Assembly: GCF_002278075.1 (NCBI RefSeq)
Contig: NZ_CP022991.1
Location: 248,001-312,000, forward strand
DNA from: Paraburkholderia aromaticivorans
Lineage (GTDB): Bacteria > Pseudomonadota > Gammaproteobacteria > Burkholderiales > Burkholderiaceae
Direction: 5' to 3'
DNA: 64,000 bases
Position 1 is the first letter of the stretch, and each line of letters starts with the position of its first letter. This document shows positions 1-8,361 of the stretch, piece by piece. Made by a program: the position numbers and the translations under genes. The notes under the pieces were generated by a model. That model was not told where the DNA came from, made no database searches, and saw only the letters and a program-made list of their open reading frames with translations.

Positions 1-1
1 C

Positions 2-517
2 GTGTTCGTTGCAGGTGTGTTCGGCGATCTGATTGGCGGCCTCATCAGCGATAAACTGCTTCGGCGCACCGGCAATCTGAAACTGGCACGCAGCATTCTG
101 GTGGCGTTCTGCATGACCATGACCGGGTTGTCGCTGATCCCCGTCGTGCTGATCCACGAGCCGATGTACTCGCTCATTTTCCTGGCGGCGGCAATGTTCT
201 TCAACGAAATGAATATCGGGCCGATGTGGGCTATTCCGATGGACATCGCCTATGACCGCTCGGGTACGGCCAGCGGCATCATGAGCGGAACGGGCTTCAC
301 GGCGGCTATCGTCAGCCCGGTCGTCGCGGGTTATCTGATCGACCGGCTGGGCAATTGGAACGTCACCTTTCTGCTGTCCATCGGCGTGATGGCCTGCGGT
401 GTATTGCTGACGTTTGTCATGAAACCGGATATGCCGTTCGTCGCCACGCCAAAGCGAGCGGCACCCTCGGGGCACTCGGGTCGAGATGCAGCCTTCCCCG
501 TCGTCGATAAGAACTGA
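2..517 (+). CDS. MFS transporter, C-terminal part (cut by window edge)
   Basis: The frame is open from the first bases of the window and ends in TGA at 515-517, so only the last roughly 170 residues are present. It shows about five hydrophobic helices, with a basic cytoplasmic loop (SDKLLRRTGN) near residues 16-26 that resembles the conserved MFS loop between helices. The short polar tail after residue 148 is typical of an MFS C-terminus. The substrate cannot be told from this half, and there is no downstream partner on this strand. A bacterial major-facilitator uptake or efflux carrier in the inner membrane is the best reading. Confidence 0.75.
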   Translation: MFVAGVFGDLIGGLISDKLLRRTGNLKLARSILVAFCMTMTGLSLIPVVLIHEPMYSLIFLAAAMFFNEMNIGPMWAIPMDIAYDRSGTASGIMSGTGFTAAIVSPVVAGYLIDRLGNWNVTFLLSIGVMACGVLLTFVMKPDMPFVATPKRAAPSGHSGRDAAFPVVDKN

Positions 518-677
518 AAGAACGTAAGTGCTTTAGATCGCTTGTGGCGAAGTGGAGAGGCACTAGCGTCGACCCATTTCGCTATTGCATACCTGCAGGA
601 CAACAAAAGCCGTATAGAGACGAGACGCACACTTTCTTGCGAACTTCTTTTCGGGGAAGTCCGAACTCACAGTCGAG

Positions 678-705
678 AAAAAAGCCGCCGCAATACGCGG
701 CGGCT
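678..705 (-). terminator. Rho-independent terminator of the phosphoesterase gene
   Basis: A perfect 9-bp stem (AGCCGCCGC at 683-691 against GCGGCGGCT at 697-705) has a 5-nt loop. Read on the minus strand it is followed by a run of six T (A678-A683 on the plus strand). It lies about 55 bp past the stop codon of the minus-strand phosphoesterase gene, where its terminator is expected. Confidence 0.85.
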
Positions 706-758
706 TCGCTGGTTCGGACCGGTTGACGCAGGTACCCCGAACGTCGACCTAAGTCAGC

Positions 759-2798
759 TCAGAAAGGCCACCAGCCCTTTGCGCCGCCTTGTCCGTCCGA
801 ATCTCCATCGTCGTGGCCCGCGTTCCCGCCACCGCTATGGTTCCGTCCGAAATTGAACGTGTCGAACAGGTCGCCAATTGCGGGCGCATTGACCGGCACG
901 TACGGGTTGTCGCTCCGCTGAACCGGATTCGGCAGATTGTCCCGGCTACGTCCGGTGATCGGTGGCAAATGCCAGTTACGCTCGATGAATTTGCTGAGCG
1001 ACGCGTGATCCGAGTAACCGTGCGCAACGCGTCCACCGCGCGAATACGGTGACACCAGGATCATCGGAATACGCGGACCATCGCCGAAAAAGTCCACCGG
1101 CTGGATATAGCCCGAGTCATAGTAGCCGCCGCCCTCATCCACCGTAATGAAGATCGCCGTGCTCGCCCATAGTTTCGGATTGCTTTGCACCCCGTCAACG
1201 ATCTTGCGCACGAACGCCTCATACAGTTCGAACTTCGAGGAAGTCGGATGCCCGTCGAGCCTGCCGCCCGGCTTGACGAACGATACCGCCGGCAGGTCGC
1301 CCGAAGCAATGTCCGAATACAGGTCGGTCGTGTCCGCAAGGTGTGCGTCGCGCACGGCCTTGTTTGTCATGATCGACGACTCGTACAGGAACGGGTTGCA
1401 GATGTTGCAGTAGACGCTGGTCTTCGGCGTGGTGATGAAAGTGTTCCAGCCTTCGCCGTAGTACTTCCAGGGAATGTGCCGCTCCAGCAGCGTGTCGCCG
1501 ATCGTGCGCACCGGTGACGGCGGGATCGTGAACGGGGACGTCGTTCGGTCGAGCACCGTGCCGTCGCCGTTGTAGCCCGGGTTGTAGTTGTTCAACAGAT
1601 AGTAGTGCTGCGGCGCGCAGTTCATCTTCGGATGATACGTGAGCGACGCGAGATACTTGCTGATAGGCCCGACTCCCGGTTGACTCGTATCCGAGCAATT
1701 GCTGTAGCTTCCGCCCGAGTAGCCGTCCTGCGTGTACCAGTTGTTGGAACCGGGCGCCGGATTGGGGTTCTCGATCTGATTCAACGGCGGCGTGGACGGC
1801 TGCCCGTTGCCATCCGTGTAGTAGTAGGCATCGGCGGCACCAATCATGATGCTGTTGGCGCCCGTGCCACCCATTACCGGCTGGTGGTAGTTGTCGCTGA
1901 TCGTGTAGTCGCGCGCGAGCTGGACGAAATACGGCACGTCGCCGTTATTCACGTTGTGAAAGCCCAGTGCATTCGAGCCTTCCCTGGTGGTCTGGTCGTT
2001 GAATGCCGCGGGCTGCGCATTGCCGTTGCTGCCAGCGCCGATGGTTGTTTCCACCCACGCGAACAGGTCCATCAGGCAGCCGCTCGGATTGGTACGGCTG
2101 GCATGCGATACATCGCAGTCGGACTGCTGCCAGTTCTGATAGAAGCGATGAACCGGACCGCCCAGATAAGCATCGTACAGCGACGTTTGCCCCGGCGTTT
2201 GCAGTGGATAGGGACCGTTCTGCAGCGCATTGTAGTTGGCGATGCGCGAGTCTCTGGAGCCTGCCGGCAAACCAGACGCCCCCGTCATCAACTTGCCGAT
2301 GTCGGATGCTTCAAGCGAATCCCCCTCGGCTTGCGCAGCTGCGTTATAGGTCGCGTATGGCGAACCGCTTGCGTCGCTCGCCGCAGTCGCGGTGCCACCC
2401 GTGTTCGGCGAGGGCAGCGTGCCATAGGGAGACTTCGTCGACGGTGCAAGCGCAAACTGCGCCGTTCCTGTCACGGTCGCCTGGAACTGGCGCGATTTCG
2501 CGAAGTTCGGTCCCGGGGAGCCATCCGCATTGACAATACCTTCCGACAGGAGGTTCTGCACTGACTGTCCATTGCCCGGCTCGTATGTGCCAAAGACGTG
2601 ATCGAACGTGCGGTTCTCACCGACGATCACGATCACGTGCTTGATCGGCGTCTGCGTAGCAGACTCTTCACTTTGCACTGCACTTGCGGCACTGACGGGC
2701 AGCGCCGCAAACGAAACCGCTGCGATGCCAGCGGCGGCCGCGACAACGGCGTGCGCATTGGCAAGTTGACAGCGTGGGGACCTCTGCTGCTTTTTCAT
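759..2798 (-). CDS. secreted phosphoesterase (phospholipase C / AcpA-type acid phosphatase family)
   Basis: About 679 residues. The start ATG at 2796-2798 follows AAGAGACG and begins MKKQQRSPRC, and a Sec signal peptide ends near ALPVSAASA around residue 40; an upstream in-frame start at 2867 looks less likely. Family motifs of the phosphoesterase superfamily (PF04185) are plain. VIVGENRTFDHVFGTY near the mature N-terminus carries the metal ligands, GTGANSIMIG the probable nucleophile loop, FITVDEGGGYYDSG and SPYSRGG...HGYSDHAS the C-terminal metal ligands. The enzyme is probably periplasmic or extracellular and releases phosphate from phospholipids or other phosphomonoesters. The tail is low in complexity and glycine/aspartate rich (GGGNAGHDDGDSDG). 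It stands alone, with its own terminator. Substrate class is inferred; assignment to the superfamily is firm. Confidence 0.88.
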   Translation of the reverse strand: MKKQQRSPRCQLANAHAVVAAAAGIAAVSFAALPVSAASAVQSEESATQTPIKHVIVIVGENRTFDHVFGTYEPGNGQSVQNLLSEGIVNADGSPGPNFAKSRQFQATVTGTAQFALAPSTKSPYGTLPSPNTGGTATAASDASGSPYATYNAAAQAEGDSLEASDIGKLMTGASGLPAGSRDSRIANYNALQNGPYPLQTPGQTSLYDAYLGGPVHRFYQNWQQSDCDVSHASRTNPSGCLMDLFAWVETTIGAGSNGNAQPAAFNDQTTREGSNALGFHNVNNGDVPYFVQLARDYTISDNYHQPVMGGTGANSIMIGAADAYYYTDGNGQPSTPPLNQIENPNPAPGSNNWYTQDGYSGGSYSNCSDTSQPGVGPISKYLASLTYHPKMNCAPQHYYLLNNYNPGYNGDGTVLDRTTSPFTIPPSPVRTIGDTLLERHIPWKYYGEGWNTFITTPKTSVYCNICNPFLYESSIMTNKAVRDAHLADTTDLYSDIASGDLPAVSFVKPGGRLDGHPTSSKFELYEAFVRKIVDGVQSNPKLWASTAIFITVDEGGGYYDSGYIQPVDFFGDGPRIPMILVSPYSRGGRVAHGYSDHASLSKFIERNWHLPPITGRSRDNLPNPVQRSDNPYVPVNAPAIGDLFDTFNFGRNHSGGGNAGHDDGDSDGQGGAKGWWPF

Positions 2799-3173
2799 TG
2801 TTCGTCTCTTACGTTGGGTTGCAATCGCATGCAACGTTAAAGAGGGGACATGAACGCGACGGGACAAAATCGCTGCAATTCCCTTACATCATGTGGCACT
2901 TTGTAACGATTTGTACGATCCGAGATCGAGTCACCTGTCTACGCACTGATTTGCATACCGAATTATATTGATGTCTATCACGTTTCCGACACGCGGCATT
3001 GAACACGTGACACACCGCAAACAGCAAAGCACGCTCTTCTGCCGGCCAGGCATAGCGGTTGCGCGCCTCTACGCGATCAGCGCAGCAGTGCTTGCGCACC
3101 ATGACCGGATTCAAGTACGACCGCGATCAACATCGGCGACGATTCTGGTGCTGCATGTATTGCCGAGTGACTG
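2799..3173. other. intergenic region upstream of the phosphoesterase gene
   Basis: About 375 bp with no convincing coding frame. It must hold the promoter of the minus-strand phosphoesterase, and the part nearest the gene (2880-2990) is locally AT-richer, but I could not fix a -35/-10 pair or a clear operator. Confidence 0.5.
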
Positions 3174-3650
3174 TCACGACTCGGGGCGTCCCCCTCGGCT
3201 CTGACGTTCGACGCGCGACTGCGCGCGGAAATGCCTCAGACGTTCGTACGCAAGCGACAGCACACTGAGCGGCGCTCGACGCAGTTGCCGGTCGTAGATA
3301 GTCACCATGGGTGCAAATGAAGCGAAACCGACCTGATCGAGTTGCCATTGGCCGGTTCGGTGGCCACACTCCGCGCATTGCCCGATCGCAATTTCTGCCG
3401 CACGAATCTGCGCTTGCGTCACTACGCCCAAGCCCAGGTCTGCGATAAGGACGACAAGAAGCAGCACGTCCGCAAGAAGGTGTACGCTATGCAGATTGCC
3501 TTGTCCCCGGCGCAACAAATCGAGCGTAATGTGAATCCGCAAAGCCGTGGCGTTGGCATCAGCACGCGGTAGTGGGAGCAGCATTGCCTTGGCGTGCCGC
3601 GCCTGGGTCACGTGGGCTGTGCGAGAGAAGGAACTGACTGACTTGGTCAT
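3174..3650 (-). CDS. small conserved-type protein of unknown function
   Basis: About 158 residues from the ATG at 3648-3650 (MTKSVSSFSR); other in-frame starts lie at 3671 and 3584. After a polar N-terminus comes a leucine-rich, mostly helical core (LRIHITLDLLRRGQGNLHSVHLLADVLL), then a CxxC pair (CAEC near residue 110) and a basic tail. The arrangement recalls small Burkholderia proteins often labelled Fis-like regulators, but I can name no defining motif, so the function is left open. No good ribosome-binding site is visible. Coding status rests on the protein-like composition and the absence of a better frame on either strand. Confidence 0.45.
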   Translation of the reverse strand: MTKSVSSFSRTAHVTQARHAKAMLLPLPRADANATALRIHITLDLLRRGQGNLHSVHLLADVLLLVVLIADLGLGVVTQAQIRAAEIAIGQCAECGHRTGQWQLDQVGFASFAPMVTIYDRQLRRAPLSVLSLAYERLRHFRAQSRVERQSRGGRPES

Positions 3651-3793
3651 ACACTTGCTGATACCAGACAATAGACAACGAATTCAAAGGTGATCGTTCC
3701 ACTGAGCATGCAATGCTCTCCCTCGATAACCCGAGGAAGGCAAACGCGCAGGGATACAGAAGAGGATTATTTCAACTGCTAGTGGAAAGTGCT

Positions 3794-3853
3794 AGAAGGT
3801 ACTTGACGGTTCCATACTTTCCACGCGGAAACAAATTGACGTGACGGCGCTTC
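3794..3853 (+). pseudogene. decayed copy of an HxlR gene leader and 5' end
   Basis: Sixty bases here align without gaps to 19789-19848, the leader and first codons of the intact HxlR gene, with 51 matches. The copy has lost the start codon: the intact gene reads CCATGGATAC and this one reads CGCGGAAAC. The similarity stops soon after the first dozen codons. It retains TTGACGG and gains a perfect TTTCC-N4-GGAAA inverted repeat at 3818-3831. It may be a relic of a duplicated regulator, or an operator for the HxlR protein about 100 bp upstream of the M20 deacylase. Both readings are inference; the similarity is seen directly. Confidence 0.6.
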
Positions 3854-3957
3854 GCGTCGATTAGCTCGCCGCGCATTGACGATGCATGAGTTCTTCCTGA
3901 AGAATTTCGTCCGCATAGAATTGACCCATCCAACCCAGGACAAAGAGGTCACCGGCC

Positions 3958-5154
3958 ATGCCTGATCAGCCGACGGTCAATGCAAGCGAACGCGCCCCTT
4001 ACCTCGCGCTCGTCGAGGAGCTCATTCGCTACGACACGACGAGCAGCCGTTCCAATCTCGGCCTGATCGAAGCAATCCGGGACCGCCTTCGAGCACACGA
4101 CGTCGAAGCCCTGCTCGTCTATGACAGGGACCGGAAAAAGGCGAATCTGTTCGCGACACTGCCAGCAAGGCTCGGCGAGACGAATGGCGGCGTTGTGCTG
4201 TCGGGCCACACCGATGTCGTTCCGGTGACCGGCCAGCATTGGTCGAGCGCCCCTTTCGACCCTGTGGTGCGCGGCGATCGACTCTACGGTCGAGGCTCGT
4301 GTGACATGAAAGGGTTCATCGGGGTGACGCTCGGTTTGCTGCCTGAAATCCAGCGGCGTGCGCTGCGCGAGCCGATTCATCTCGCGTTTTCTTTCGACGA
4401 GGAAGTCGGTTGTCTCGGTGCACCGTTGCTGCTGGCGGAACTCGCGCAACGCGGCATCCGCCCGGCCGGGTGCATCGTCGGTGAACCGACCGGCATGCGG
4501 CCGGTCGTCGCGCACAAAGGCAACAACGCTTACCGTTGCTGCGTGAAGGGTCTGGCCGCGCATTCGTCGCGCACGCCGAGCGGCGTCAACGCGATCGAAT
4601 ATGCGGCGCGGCTGATTTGCCGGATCCGCGAGGCCGCCGATCTGCTTCGCCGCAGCGGCCCATTCGATCGCGCCTTCGCCGTGCCATTTTCCACCGCGCA
4701 GACCGGCATGATTTCAGGCGGCATTGCTGTCAACACGATTCCCGAGCACTGCGAGTTCTTCTTTGAATATCGCAATCTGCCGTCAGAAGATCCGGAACGC
4801 TTTTTCGAGCAGATCGTGCGCTATGCCCGCGAACAACTGGAACCGGAGATGCGCGCAGTGGCCGGCGCCGCGTCGATCTCGTTCGAGAAGGTAGGCACCA
4901 CGCTGGCGCTGGATAGCGCTGAACAGGCCGCCATCACTCAACTGGTCCGCACGCTGTGCAACGACTTCGAAACACGCAAGGTGACTTACGGCACCGAAGC
5001 CGGCCTGTTCTCGCAAGCCGGCATTCCCACGGTAATATGCGGCCCGGGCGACATCGACGATGCGCACAAGGCCGATGAATCCGTCGAACTTTCGCAGTTG
5101 GCCGCGTGCGACCAGTTTTTGCGGCGCGTACTCGACACACTTACGGCACCCTGA
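3958..5154 (+). CDS. argE: M20 family deacylase (ArgE / acetylornithine deacetylase type)
   Basis: 398 residues from ATG 3958, preceded by AAGAGGT. It has the M20 peptidase fold with metal motifs SGHTDVVP (first His and bridging region), GRGSCDMKG (bridging Asp) and DEEVGCLG (catalytic Glu pair), and the lid-domain motif HSSRTPSGVNAIEYA. ArgE-type enzymes hydrolyse N-acyl amino acids in the cytoplasm using two metal ions. Here it is not beside arginine genes. It is convergent with a GntR regulator and next to an ABC transporter operon encoding two more amide-type hydrolases, so it more likely deacylates an intermediate of that catabolic route. The symbol follows family naming and may not reflect an arginine-biosynthetic role. 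Confidence 0.85.
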   Translation: MPDQPTVNASERAPYLALVEELIRYDTTSSRSNLGLIEAIRDRLRAHDVEALLVYDRDRKKANLFATLPARLGETNGGVVLSGHTDVVPVTGQHWSSAPFDPVVRGDRLYGRGSCDMKGFIGVTLGLLPEIQRRALREPIHLAFSFDEEVGCLGAPLLLAELAQRGIRPAGCIVGEPTGMRPVVAHKGNNAYRCCVKGLAAHSSRTPSGVNAIEYAARLICRIREAADLLRRSGPFDRAFAVPFSTAQTGMISGGIAVNTIPEHCEFFFEYRNLPSEDPERFFEQIVRYAREQLEPEMRAVAGAASISFEKVGTTLALDSAEQAAITQLVRTLCNDFETRKVTYGTEAGLFSQAGIPTVICGPGDIDDAHKADESVELSQLAACDQFLRRVLDTLTAP

Positions 5155-5166
5155 GTCTCGCCGCTA

Positions 5167-5895
5167 TCACAGGCCGTGAACGAGGATGGCCTCCAGGTCG
5201 TCGTTCTCTTCCTCCGGGTCGTGCAGCCGCAACGTGGCTTCAATATGCTCGAGATGCTCGTCCATGATTTTTTGAGCCAGCTTGATGTTGCCCGCTTCCA
5301 CAGCGTCGATCAGACGTGCGTGTTCATCGTGCAGACACGCCTGCGCAGTGGGCGCGTTATAGAGCAAAATCGTCAGGCACGTGAGCATCTGCAACCCGCG
5401 CATGGTCCGCTCGATGAAGCGGTTACCCGACACCTGCGCGAGCATCACGTGAAATTCGCCTGAGAGCCGTACCGTAGTGCGCCTGTCATCGCGCTTGCGG
5501 GCCTCGTCTTCCTGCGCCACATGCGCGCGCAAACGCGCGATGTCCTTCTTTGTGGCGCAACGGCACACCTTTTCGATGATCGGCAATTCGATCTGACGCC
5601 GCGCCTCGAACAACTCGCGCGCCTCCTCCACCGTCGGGCTCGCCACGAAAGCGCCCCGATTCGGCACGATCGTCACGACAAGTTCGTGCGCCAGTTGCTG
5701 CAACACCGATCGCACCGTGGTGCGGCTCACGCTGAAAATGGCGGCGAGCCGGTCTTCAGCGAGCTTCGTGCCGGGCTGCAGTCGATGCTCCGAGATCGCA
5801 TTCATCAGGCGTTCGTAAATGACGTGGCGATGCGCGCCGTCGAAGGAGCCAGCCACTTCGTTTTCGGCTGCCTTCGCCTTCCTGTTAGTCGGCAT
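5167..5895 (-). CDS. GntR family transcriptional regulator, FCD (FadR) subfamily
   Basis: 242 residues. An N-terminal winged helix spans about residues 25-90 (IYERLMNAISEHRLQPGTKLAEDRLAAIFSVSRTTVRSVLQQLAHE). It is followed by an all-helical FCD ligand domain with the expected metal-site histidines, such as FHVMLAQVSGN and the DEHARLIDAVEAGN...MDEHLEHIE region. Such proteins are usually repressors released by a small carboxylate or amino-acid-like ligand. The stop lies 12 bp from that of the M20 deacylase (convergent), and the gene is divergent from the transporter operon starting at 6258. It most likely controls that operon, and TTGT-N2-ACAA type sites occur in between. Confidence 0.9.
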   Translation of the reverse strand: MPTNRKAKAAENEVAGSFDGAHRHVIYERLMNAISEHRLQPGTKLAEDRLAAIFSVSRTTVRSVLQQLAHELVVTIVPNRGAFVASPTVEEARELFEARRQIELPIIEKVCRCATKKDIARLRAHVAQEDEARKRDDRRTTVRLSGEFHVMLAQVSGNRFIERTMRGLQMLTCLTILLYNAPTAQACLHDEHARLIDAVEAGNIKLAQKIMDEHLEHIEATLRLHDPEEENDDLEAILVHGL

Positions 5896-6257
5896 GAAAG
5901 GGTCCTGGTAATGAGTCGAATCACGACAAGGGCAACGTACGCGACCGAATGCACCGTCTGCGCGACCCCGACGCGATACAGATTATCGCTGATATTGAAC
6001 ACAAGTTGCACACCAGATTGTATTTTTGTTGCGAGAACAAACTGCGGGACCGCGCATTTCGCTTACTTACATTCAGACTGAATGGGCTCGACCGCGTGAT
6101 GCCCTGTCACTGTGCCGAACGCGACATGAAGGTGCACGACTGGCTTTTTGGCCACATCGTGGTGCGCCTTTTCGAAGACGAGTTGAGTCAATATTGTGTA
6201 CAACATTCACAATTTGTATAAAACAATCTATCTCCCATACTGTAAACAAAGAGACGT
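5896..6257. other. divergent control region between GntR and the ABC operon
   Basis: About 360 bp without a gene. The middle is AT-rich compared with its surroundings. Palindromic TTGT/ACAA elements sit near the operon side, and a looser one (GATTGTATTTTTG) occurs near 6017. The promoters of both divergent units must lie here. Confidence 0.6.
6194..6223. promoter_or_regulatory. candidate GntR (FCD) operators
   Basis: TTGTGTACAA at 6194-6203 has TTGT/ACAA half-sites with a 2-bp centre, the form common among FadR/FCD-type operators. A degenerate second copy, TTGTATAAAA, follows at 6214-6223, 20 bp (two helical turns) later. Both lie within 65 bp of the operon start. Binding by the adjacent GntR protein is inference. 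Confidence 0.5.
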
Positions 6258-7289
6258 GTGGCGAAGCGCACGCAGTGCCGCTCGCTGGCACAGTCTTCGC
6301 TAAACATGGTCAAGCCCTCGCCGGCCACAAGCCATTCGTCCCCGCGATTTCCTGACGCTCTGGATTCCAGTATGCAAAGACTGCTCCTCGCGCATGGCAG
6401 TGCGCTTTCCAATCTCGCGTTGTTCGTTGCGGTCGATAGCGGCTTGTTCGAGCGCTATGGCCTGCAGGCCGAAGCACCGCCGCTGACACATTTCAGTTCC
6501 ACCGCCGCCTTGTTGCGAAGTGGCGAGGCCGATCTCGGCACCACCGGCTTTACGCAACCGCTGGTCGATCATGGCCGCCCCGATCCGCTGCGCATTATCG
6601 GCGGCAGCGGCAAGCTCGGCATGGCGCTCATGGGACAGCCGGGCCTGTCGATGAGCGATCTGTGCGGCCAGCGCGTAGGAACGTTCGCCGACGATCCGAT
6701 GGAAGTCCTGCTGCACGATGCACTGCGAGTGCACGGCATGGACCCGATGCAGATCGACCGCGTGCTGTACCCCTCACTTGCCGAGGCGCTCGACGAGCTG
6801 ACCACAGGCCGCCTCGCGGCGCTGACGTTGATCGAACCGTGGATTTCCCGCCTCAGGCTGCGCGGCTTCGAGGTGCTGTGCGACGGCTTGCATGCCTGGG
6901 GCGGCGACTATCCCGACACGTTGCTCGTCGCCCGCAAAAGTTTTGTCGATGCGCACCCCGAGATCGTCTGCGCGACCTTACGCGCGATGCTCGATGCGCA
7001 GGAAGCAATCACGAGCAATCCCCGCGAAGCTCTGCGCGCCAGCGCGTACCGCTACCCCGAATTCACGCTCGACGAACTGCTGACCGGTATCGCGGCGCAA
7101 CCGCCCATCATCGACATTCGCCCGCTTCGCGAGTGCATTCTCGCCCGCGCCCGGTCGCTGGAAGCGCTCGGACGAATGCAGGCGTCGGATTCGATCGAAG
7201 AGATTTTCAGCTTCGACCTTTTGGCAAGAACGCTCGCGCAACCGTCTGCGAAAACCTTCGCATCCCAAACTGCCGTTCAACCTCTCTAA
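6258..7289 (+). CDS. NMT1/SsuA-like substrate-binding protein without signal peptide
   Basis: 343 residues from GTG 6258 (AAAGAG just upstream); internal ATGs at 6306 and 6372 are also possible, and conserved sequence starts only near MQRLLLAHGSALSN. The fold is the periplasmic-binding-protein type II family of nitrate/taurine/pyrimidine-precursor transport: FVAVDSGLFERYGLQAE, then GEADLGTTGFTQPLV, then GQRVGTFADDPMEVLLHDAL. No signal peptide or lipobox is visible with any start, unlike the next gene. It may therefore be cytoplasmic, acting as a sensor or as an enzyme of the NMT1/THI5 type, or use a poorly recognised export signal. It is the first gene of a six-gene operon. Confidence 0.75.
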   Translation: MAKRTQCRSLAQSSLNMVKPSPATSHSSPRFPDALDSSMQRLLLAHGSALSNLALFVAVDSGLFERYGLQAEAPPLTHFSSTAALLRSGEADLGTTGFTQPLVDHGRPDPLRIIGGSGKLGMALMGQPGLSMSDLCGQRVGTFADDPMEVLLHDALRVHGMDPMQIDRVLYPSLAEALDELTTGRLAALTLIEPWISRLRLRGFEVLCDGLHAWGGDYPDTLLVARKSFVDAHPEIVCATLRAMLDAQEAITSNPREALRASAYRYPEFTLDELLTGIAAQPPIIDIRPLRECILARARSLEALGRMQASDSIEEIFSFDLLARTLAQPSAKTFASQTAVQPL

Positions 7290-7299
7290 GGACCACGTG

Positions 7300-8361
7300 A
7301 TGTTCAGGAAATTTGTTCAGCAAGACCCGAATGGTGACTCATTGACCGAATCTGGCAGTACGCGACGCGAATTCCTGGTGCGTGGTGCGTGTCTGGCCGG
7401 CGCCGCGGCGTTGGGGGGCGCCTATCTGCCACAGGCCATGGCGGCCGGCCCGCTGACCCTCAAGGCGACGCACGGCACGGGCCTCTGCAATTGTCCGTTT
7501 TTTCTCGTCAAGGAACGCAATCTCGCGCAGGGCGTCTCGCTCGACTTCGTGACGACGCCGTCGAACGCCGACATCGCCGCGCTGTTCGGCGCGGGCGTGG
7601 TAGATGTCTCCGTCGTTCCGTACACCAACTTCATGACGCTCTACGATGCCGGCGCGCCGATCAAGATCGTCGCAGGCTCAGGCGTGCAGGGCTGCGTGAT
7701 CGTCGCGCAACCGGGCATCACGTCGGCGGCGCAACTGCGTGGCAAGACCATCGGCACATTCCAGGCCGACACGCTAGAGATGTTGCCCTATGATTACCTG
7801 AAGAAAGCCGGCATGAGCTTCGCCGATGTCAAGGTACGCTACTTCGGCACGTCGCCGGAACTGGCACAGGCGTTTATCGCGGGTAACGTCGATGCCATGT
7901 GCCACATCGAACCCTACGCGACGCAGGCATTGAAAGCGAAACCGGGATCCGTACAGCTTTCGAACGGTGTGGACGTATACGGCGCGAACTACTCCGACTG
8001 CGTTCTCGCGGTGCGCAGCAAGCTGCTGCAGGAAAACCGCGGCGCGGTGAAGGCGCTGATCAAGGCCATGATGGTCGCGCAGCATCAGGAAGAACTGGAC
8101 CGTGCCTCGGCCGTCAAGGACACCGTCGGCAAGTACTTCAAAACGAGCTACGACGCCACGCTCGACGCGGCTGCCAAACAGCCGGCCATGATCGATCAGC
8201 GCAGCAACCAGAACTTCATCCTGCAGCGCGCGCAGAACCTGAAGGACCTGCGCTACATCAAGCGACTTCCCGGCCCTGACATGTTCGACTGGGGTCCGCT
8301 CACTGAGGTGATCAAGGAAAACGGCGATCTCTACGGCCAGCTCAAGCTGAAATCCGCATGA
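7300..8361 (+). CDS. ABC transporter substrate-binding protein, Tat-exported (SsuA/TauA/NMT1 family)
   Basis: 353 residues from ATG 7300, preceded by TAAGGA; a GTG three bases earlier is in frame. A twin-arginine signal (STRREFLVRG near residues 21-30) leads into a hydrophobic stretch ending at QAMA, so the protein is periplasmic. The binding-protein fold shows the expected pattern: KATHGTGLCNCPFFLVKERN, then NADIAALFGAGVVDV, then GKTIGTFQADTLE. It is paired with the permease and ATPase that follow and has its own divergence from the leaderless homologue upstream. The ligand is unknown; the downstream hydrolases suggest a nitrogen-containing heterocycle or amide. Confidence 0.87.
   Translation: MFRKFVQQDPNGDSLTESGSTRREFLVRGACLAGAAALGGAYLPQAMAAGPLTLKATHGTGLCNCPFFLVKERNLAQGVSLDFVTTPSNADIAALFGAGVVDVSVVPYTNFMTLYDAGAPIKIVAGSGVQGCVIVAQPGITSAAQLRGKTIGTFQADTLEMLPYDYLKKAGMSFADVKVRYFGTSPELAQAFIAGNVDAMCHIEPYATQALKAKPGSVQLSNGVDVYGANYSDCVLAVRSKLLQENRGAVKALIKAMMVAQHQEELDRASAVKDTVGKYFKTSYDATLDAAAKQPAMIDQRSNQNFILQRAQNLKDLRYIKRLPGPDMFDWGPLTEVIKENGDLYGQLKLKSA

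Noticed and set aside
1605..2564. A 319-residue frame antisense to the phosphoesterase gene
   Set aside because: Shadow frame produced by codon bias of the real gene; no protein-like features.
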